Source: Lysinibacillus sp. FSL K6-0232
GTDB lineage: Bacteria; Bacillota; Bacilli; Bacillales_A; Planococcaceae
Length of the DNA stretch: 64,000 nt
Reading direction: 5' to 3'
Assembly (NCBI RefSeq): GCF_038008325.1
Contig: NZ_JBBOYW010000001.1
Coordinates: forward strand, 734,001 to 798,000
This document shows positions 62,445 to 64,000 of the stretch, in pieces (position 1 is the first letter of the stretch; each line of letters starts with the position of its first letter). The translations under genes and the position numbers were made by a program. The notes beneath the pieces are model-generated. The model did not search any database and was not told the DNA's origin. It was given only the letters and a program-made list of their open reading frames with translations.

Positions 62445-63131
62445 TTAATCAATACGGCATATTTGTAATGGACAATTTTCACAAGCAATTTCATTTTTTA
62501 AAAATTGTAAATTATGGATTGTAATAAAGCCTTTATCAAAAGTAATAATATCGTGTTTTTTTAAATCATTTAGCATACGGTTAATCATTTCACGGCTTGT
62601 CGCACATAAATTGGCAATCTCCGTATTGGTTAGTTGAAAATCAATAAAAATTGAACCATTTTCTAAAGGCTTACCATACGTATTGGAAAAGCGGATAAGC
62701 GTTGAAAATAAAGCACCTTTTTTCCCATTTAGTAATAAATCACGTAAGCGGCTCTGATGTTTTAAATTTTCTGTTTGTAGCCATTTCATATACGCGACCA
62801 TTAAAGTAGGTTGTTCCTCTAGCAGATGCTCCAGTGATTGGCGGCTTAGTACATACAATGTAGAAGGTTCTAAAACCTTTGCAGTCATGGAATTATAAAC
62901 AAGATTACAAAATAATGACCCTTCACCAATAATGCTATCAGGACCACAAATACGAACAGTTAATTCCTTACCACTTTCGGTTTCCTGACTAATCGAAATA
63001 GTACCTGTTTTAATGTAATAGATTTCTTGCGCTCGCTCACCCTCTAGAAAAATTTTGCTTCCTTTATTGATCTTAATAAAAACACCATGCTTTTGAAAAA
63101 GACTTTTAATGTTTTCAAACATATTATCCAT
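62445..63131 (-). CDS. fnr: Fnr-type Crp/Fnr regulator with C-terminal Fe-S cysteines
   Basis: 228 residues from the fourth-codon ATG (complement ending 63131), about 11 nt from a GGAG site; an ATG at 63140 is too close. N-terminal cyclic-nucleotide-binding fold (GSKIFLEGERAQEIYYIKTGTISISQ), dimer helix, then Crp-type helix-turn-helix (LTNTEIANLCATSREMINRMLNDLKKHDII). The C terminus ACENCPLQICRID carries C-x2-C-x4-C, the arrangement of the [4Fe-4S] ligands in B. subtilis Fnr, unlike the N-terminal cysteines of E. coli FNR. It should sense low oxygen and switch anaerobic genes. Confidence 0.87.
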   Translation of the reverse strand: MDNMFENIKSLFQKHGVFIKINKGSKIFLEGERAQEIYYIKTGTISISQETESGKELTVRICGPDSIIGEGSLFCNLVYNSMTAKVLEPSTLYVLSRQSLEHLLEEQPTLMVAYMKWLQTENLKHQSRLRDLLLNGKKGALFSTLIRFSNTYGKPLENGSIFIDFQLTNTEIANLCATSREMINRMLNDLKKHDIITFDKGFITIHNLQFLKNEIACENCPLQICRID

Positions 63132-63161
63132 TAACACCATATCTCCAACACATCGCTTTCT

Positions 63162-63190
63162 TTTTGTAATAAATGGCTATTATTACAAAA
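63162..63190. promoter_or_regulatory. Perfect 11-bp inverted repeat upstream of fnr
   Basis: TTTTGTAATAA (63162-63172) is exactly complementary to TTATTACAAAA (63180-63190) across 7 nt. It lies 22-50 nt upstream of the fnr start, in its promoter or leader. It does not match the Fnr half-site TGTGA and its regulator is unknown. Confidence 0.55.
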
Positions 63191-63282
63191 GGATAGTGGA
63201 TTTCGATATTAAAACATAGAAACATACTATTATTATAACGTAAATTTCCATTTTCAAGTGTAAAAATTTTTGAGCGATTTCT

Positions 63283-63311
63283 TTGCGAATACGGCTTATC
63301 TGATGTAAAAT
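63283..63311 (+). promoter_or_regulatory. SigA promoter of the ClpB-like gene
   Basis: TTGCGA (63283-63288), 17-nt spacer, TAAAAT (63306-63311), immediately upstream of the CtsR operator. The rest of the 268-bp fnr-clpB gap shows only the inverted repeat at 63162-63190 and this control region. Confidence 0.65.
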
Positions 63312-63317
63312 AAAGTT

Positions 63318-63334
63318 AGTCAAAAAAGGTCAAA
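63318..63334 (+). promoter_or_regulatory. CtsR operator
   Basis: AGTCAAAAAAGGTCAAA is a perfect match to the CtsR direct heptad repeat (A/GGTCAAA-N3-A/GGTCAAA). It covers the expected transcription start of the downstream Clp gene, so CtsR would repress it until heat or protein stress. Confidence 0.9.
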
Positions 63335-63399
63335 CTTTTTAAAAGAATAGCAATGGGTATAGAAGGTATGTAAAACATAATGAAGAAGGAGTGCTAGCT

Positions 63400-64000
63400 A
63401 TGCAATTTCAGCAAACAGATAATCAAAAACCGTTAGAGCAATTTGGACGAAATTTAATTGAAGAAATTAAAAACGGCAAAATGGACCCTGTTATTGGGCG
63501 TGATGAGGAAATTCGTAATGTTATTCGTATTTTAACGCGCAAAACGAAAAATAATCCTGTTTTAATTGGTGAGCCGGGTGTTGGGAAAACAGCGATCGTC
63601 GAGGGTTTAGCACAGCGTATCGTGAAGGGCGATGTGCCAGAAGGCTTGAAAGAATGTGTGCTATATGAGCTAGATATGAGTGCATTAATTGCGGGTGCAA
63701 GTTATCGTGGCCAATTTGAAGAGCGCCTAAAGGGTGTTTTAAAGGAAGTAAAGGAATCAGAGGGGCGCATTATTTTATTTATTGATGAAATCCATACAAT
63801 TGTAGGGGCTGGGAAAACAGATGGTGCGATGGATGCGGGGAATATGCTAAAGCCAATGCTAGCACGTGGTGAGCTACATTGTATTGGTGCGACAACATTG
63901 GATGAATATCGTATGTATATTGAAAAAGACCCTGCATTAGAGCGACGCTTCCAGCAGGTGCTTGTACGTGAGCCATCTATCGAGGATACAGTGTCAATTT
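63400..64000 (+). CDS. clpB: ClpB-like AAA+ disaggregase without the N domain (3' end outside window)
   Basis: 200 residues visible, open to the window end. ATG 63400 has AAGAAGGAG 7 nt upstream. The protein begins [36 protein letters not shown], going directly into the first AAA+ domain: Walker [19 protein letters not shown], pore loop [18 protein letters not shown], Walker [32 protein letters not shown], sensor [40 protein letters not shown] favours ClpB over ClpC. The roughly 140-residue Clp_N repeat domain is absent. The middle domain that separates ClpB from ClpC/ClpE lies outside the window. Confidence 0.78.
   Translation, partial: MQFQQTDNQKPLEQFGRNLIEEIKNGKMDPVIGRDEEIRNVIRILTRKTKNNPVLIGEPGVGKTAIVEGLAQRIVKGDVPEGLKECVLYELDMSALIAGASYRGQFEERLKGVLKEVKESEGRIILFIDEIHTIVGAGKTDGAMDAGNMLKPMLARGELHCIGATTLDEYRMYIEKDPALERRFQQVLVREPSIEDTVSI

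Noticed and set aside
1-64000. tRNA or rRNA genes
   Set aside because: No cloverleaf-like blocks with CCA-type ends or rRNA signature sequence were noticed; this was by eye, not by a covariance search.

Overview
The window looks like chromosome of a motile, low-GC Gram-positive bacterium of the Bacillales, most likely Planococcaceae (Lysinibacillus-like). The main reason is gene order: degU-degV-comFA-comFC-yvyF-flgM-flgN-flgK-flgL-yviE-fliW-csrA-hag ... fliD-fliS-hpf-secA-prfB, then uvrBA, ftsEX, ctpB, minJ and csbA, is the same neighbourhood as in Bacillus subtilis. Other support is strong Shine-Dalgarno sequences, frequent TTG/GTG starts, and SigD-, SigH-, LexA-, CsrA- and CtsR-type sites. 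The genus is inference; the order-level placement is firm.

Layout. 1-4.7 kb: 3' end of degU, a lipoprotein, degV, late-competence genes comFA and comFC (no comFB), yvyF. 4.7-10 kb: SigD-type flgM operon (flgM, flgN, flgK, flgL), interrupted after flgL by a twelve-copy 47-bp tandem array, then yviE, fliW, csrA. 10-20.3 kb: flagellin gene hag with a SigD promoter and a CsrA-type leader hairpin, then an accessory block between hag and fliD (flagellin lysine methylase FliB, a degenerate K+-channel-like membrane protein, a small helical protein, and a ComEC-like metallo-beta-lactamase-fold protein with an unrecognised N-terminal half), then SigD-type flaG-fliD-fliT-fliS and a PilZ gene. 20.9-27.3 kb: hpf (SigH-type promoter), secA, comK with a structured leader and a tiny upstream ORF, prfB with its programmed frameshift, a second ComK paralogue on the opposite strand, an IDEAL-domain protein. 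27.5-33.8 kb: LexA-box-preceded uvrB-uvrA, yvlB. 33.9-41.4 kb: ftsE-ftsX plus a coiled-coil M23 hydrolase, a membrane protein with a TlpA/ResA-like thioredoxin, ctpB, minJ, csbA. 41.4-43.8 kb: azlCD divergent from an XRE-cupin regulator, and a TVP38-family protein. 44-53.7 kb: addB-addA, with addA split by a 2.46-kb group II intron whose protein has a frameshifted, internally deleted HNH domain. 53.7-64 kb: DUF418 protein, FAH-family hydrolase, an IS630-type element, yisL, a membrane-anchored amylase-like protein missing the nucleophile, yitS/yitU/yitV/yitW homologues, a Bacillus-type Fnr, and the start of a CtsR-controlled ClpB-like ATPase lacking the usual N domain.

How it fits together. 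The first third is motility control: SigD (held by FlgM) drives flgM, hag and flaG-fliD; FliW and CsrA adjust flagellin translation through the hag leader; FlgN, FliS and FliT chaperone the hook-filament junction, filament and cap proteins; FliB probably methylates flagellin. Competence genes (comFA, comFC, two comK) and recombination/repair genes (uvrBA, addAB) form a second theme. FtsEX, the M23 hydrolase, CtpB and MinJ form a division/envelope theme. The most unusual features are the group II intron in a helicase motif of addA, the 47-bp array inside the flagellar operon, the comK leader with its upstream ORF, and the hag-fliD cargo.
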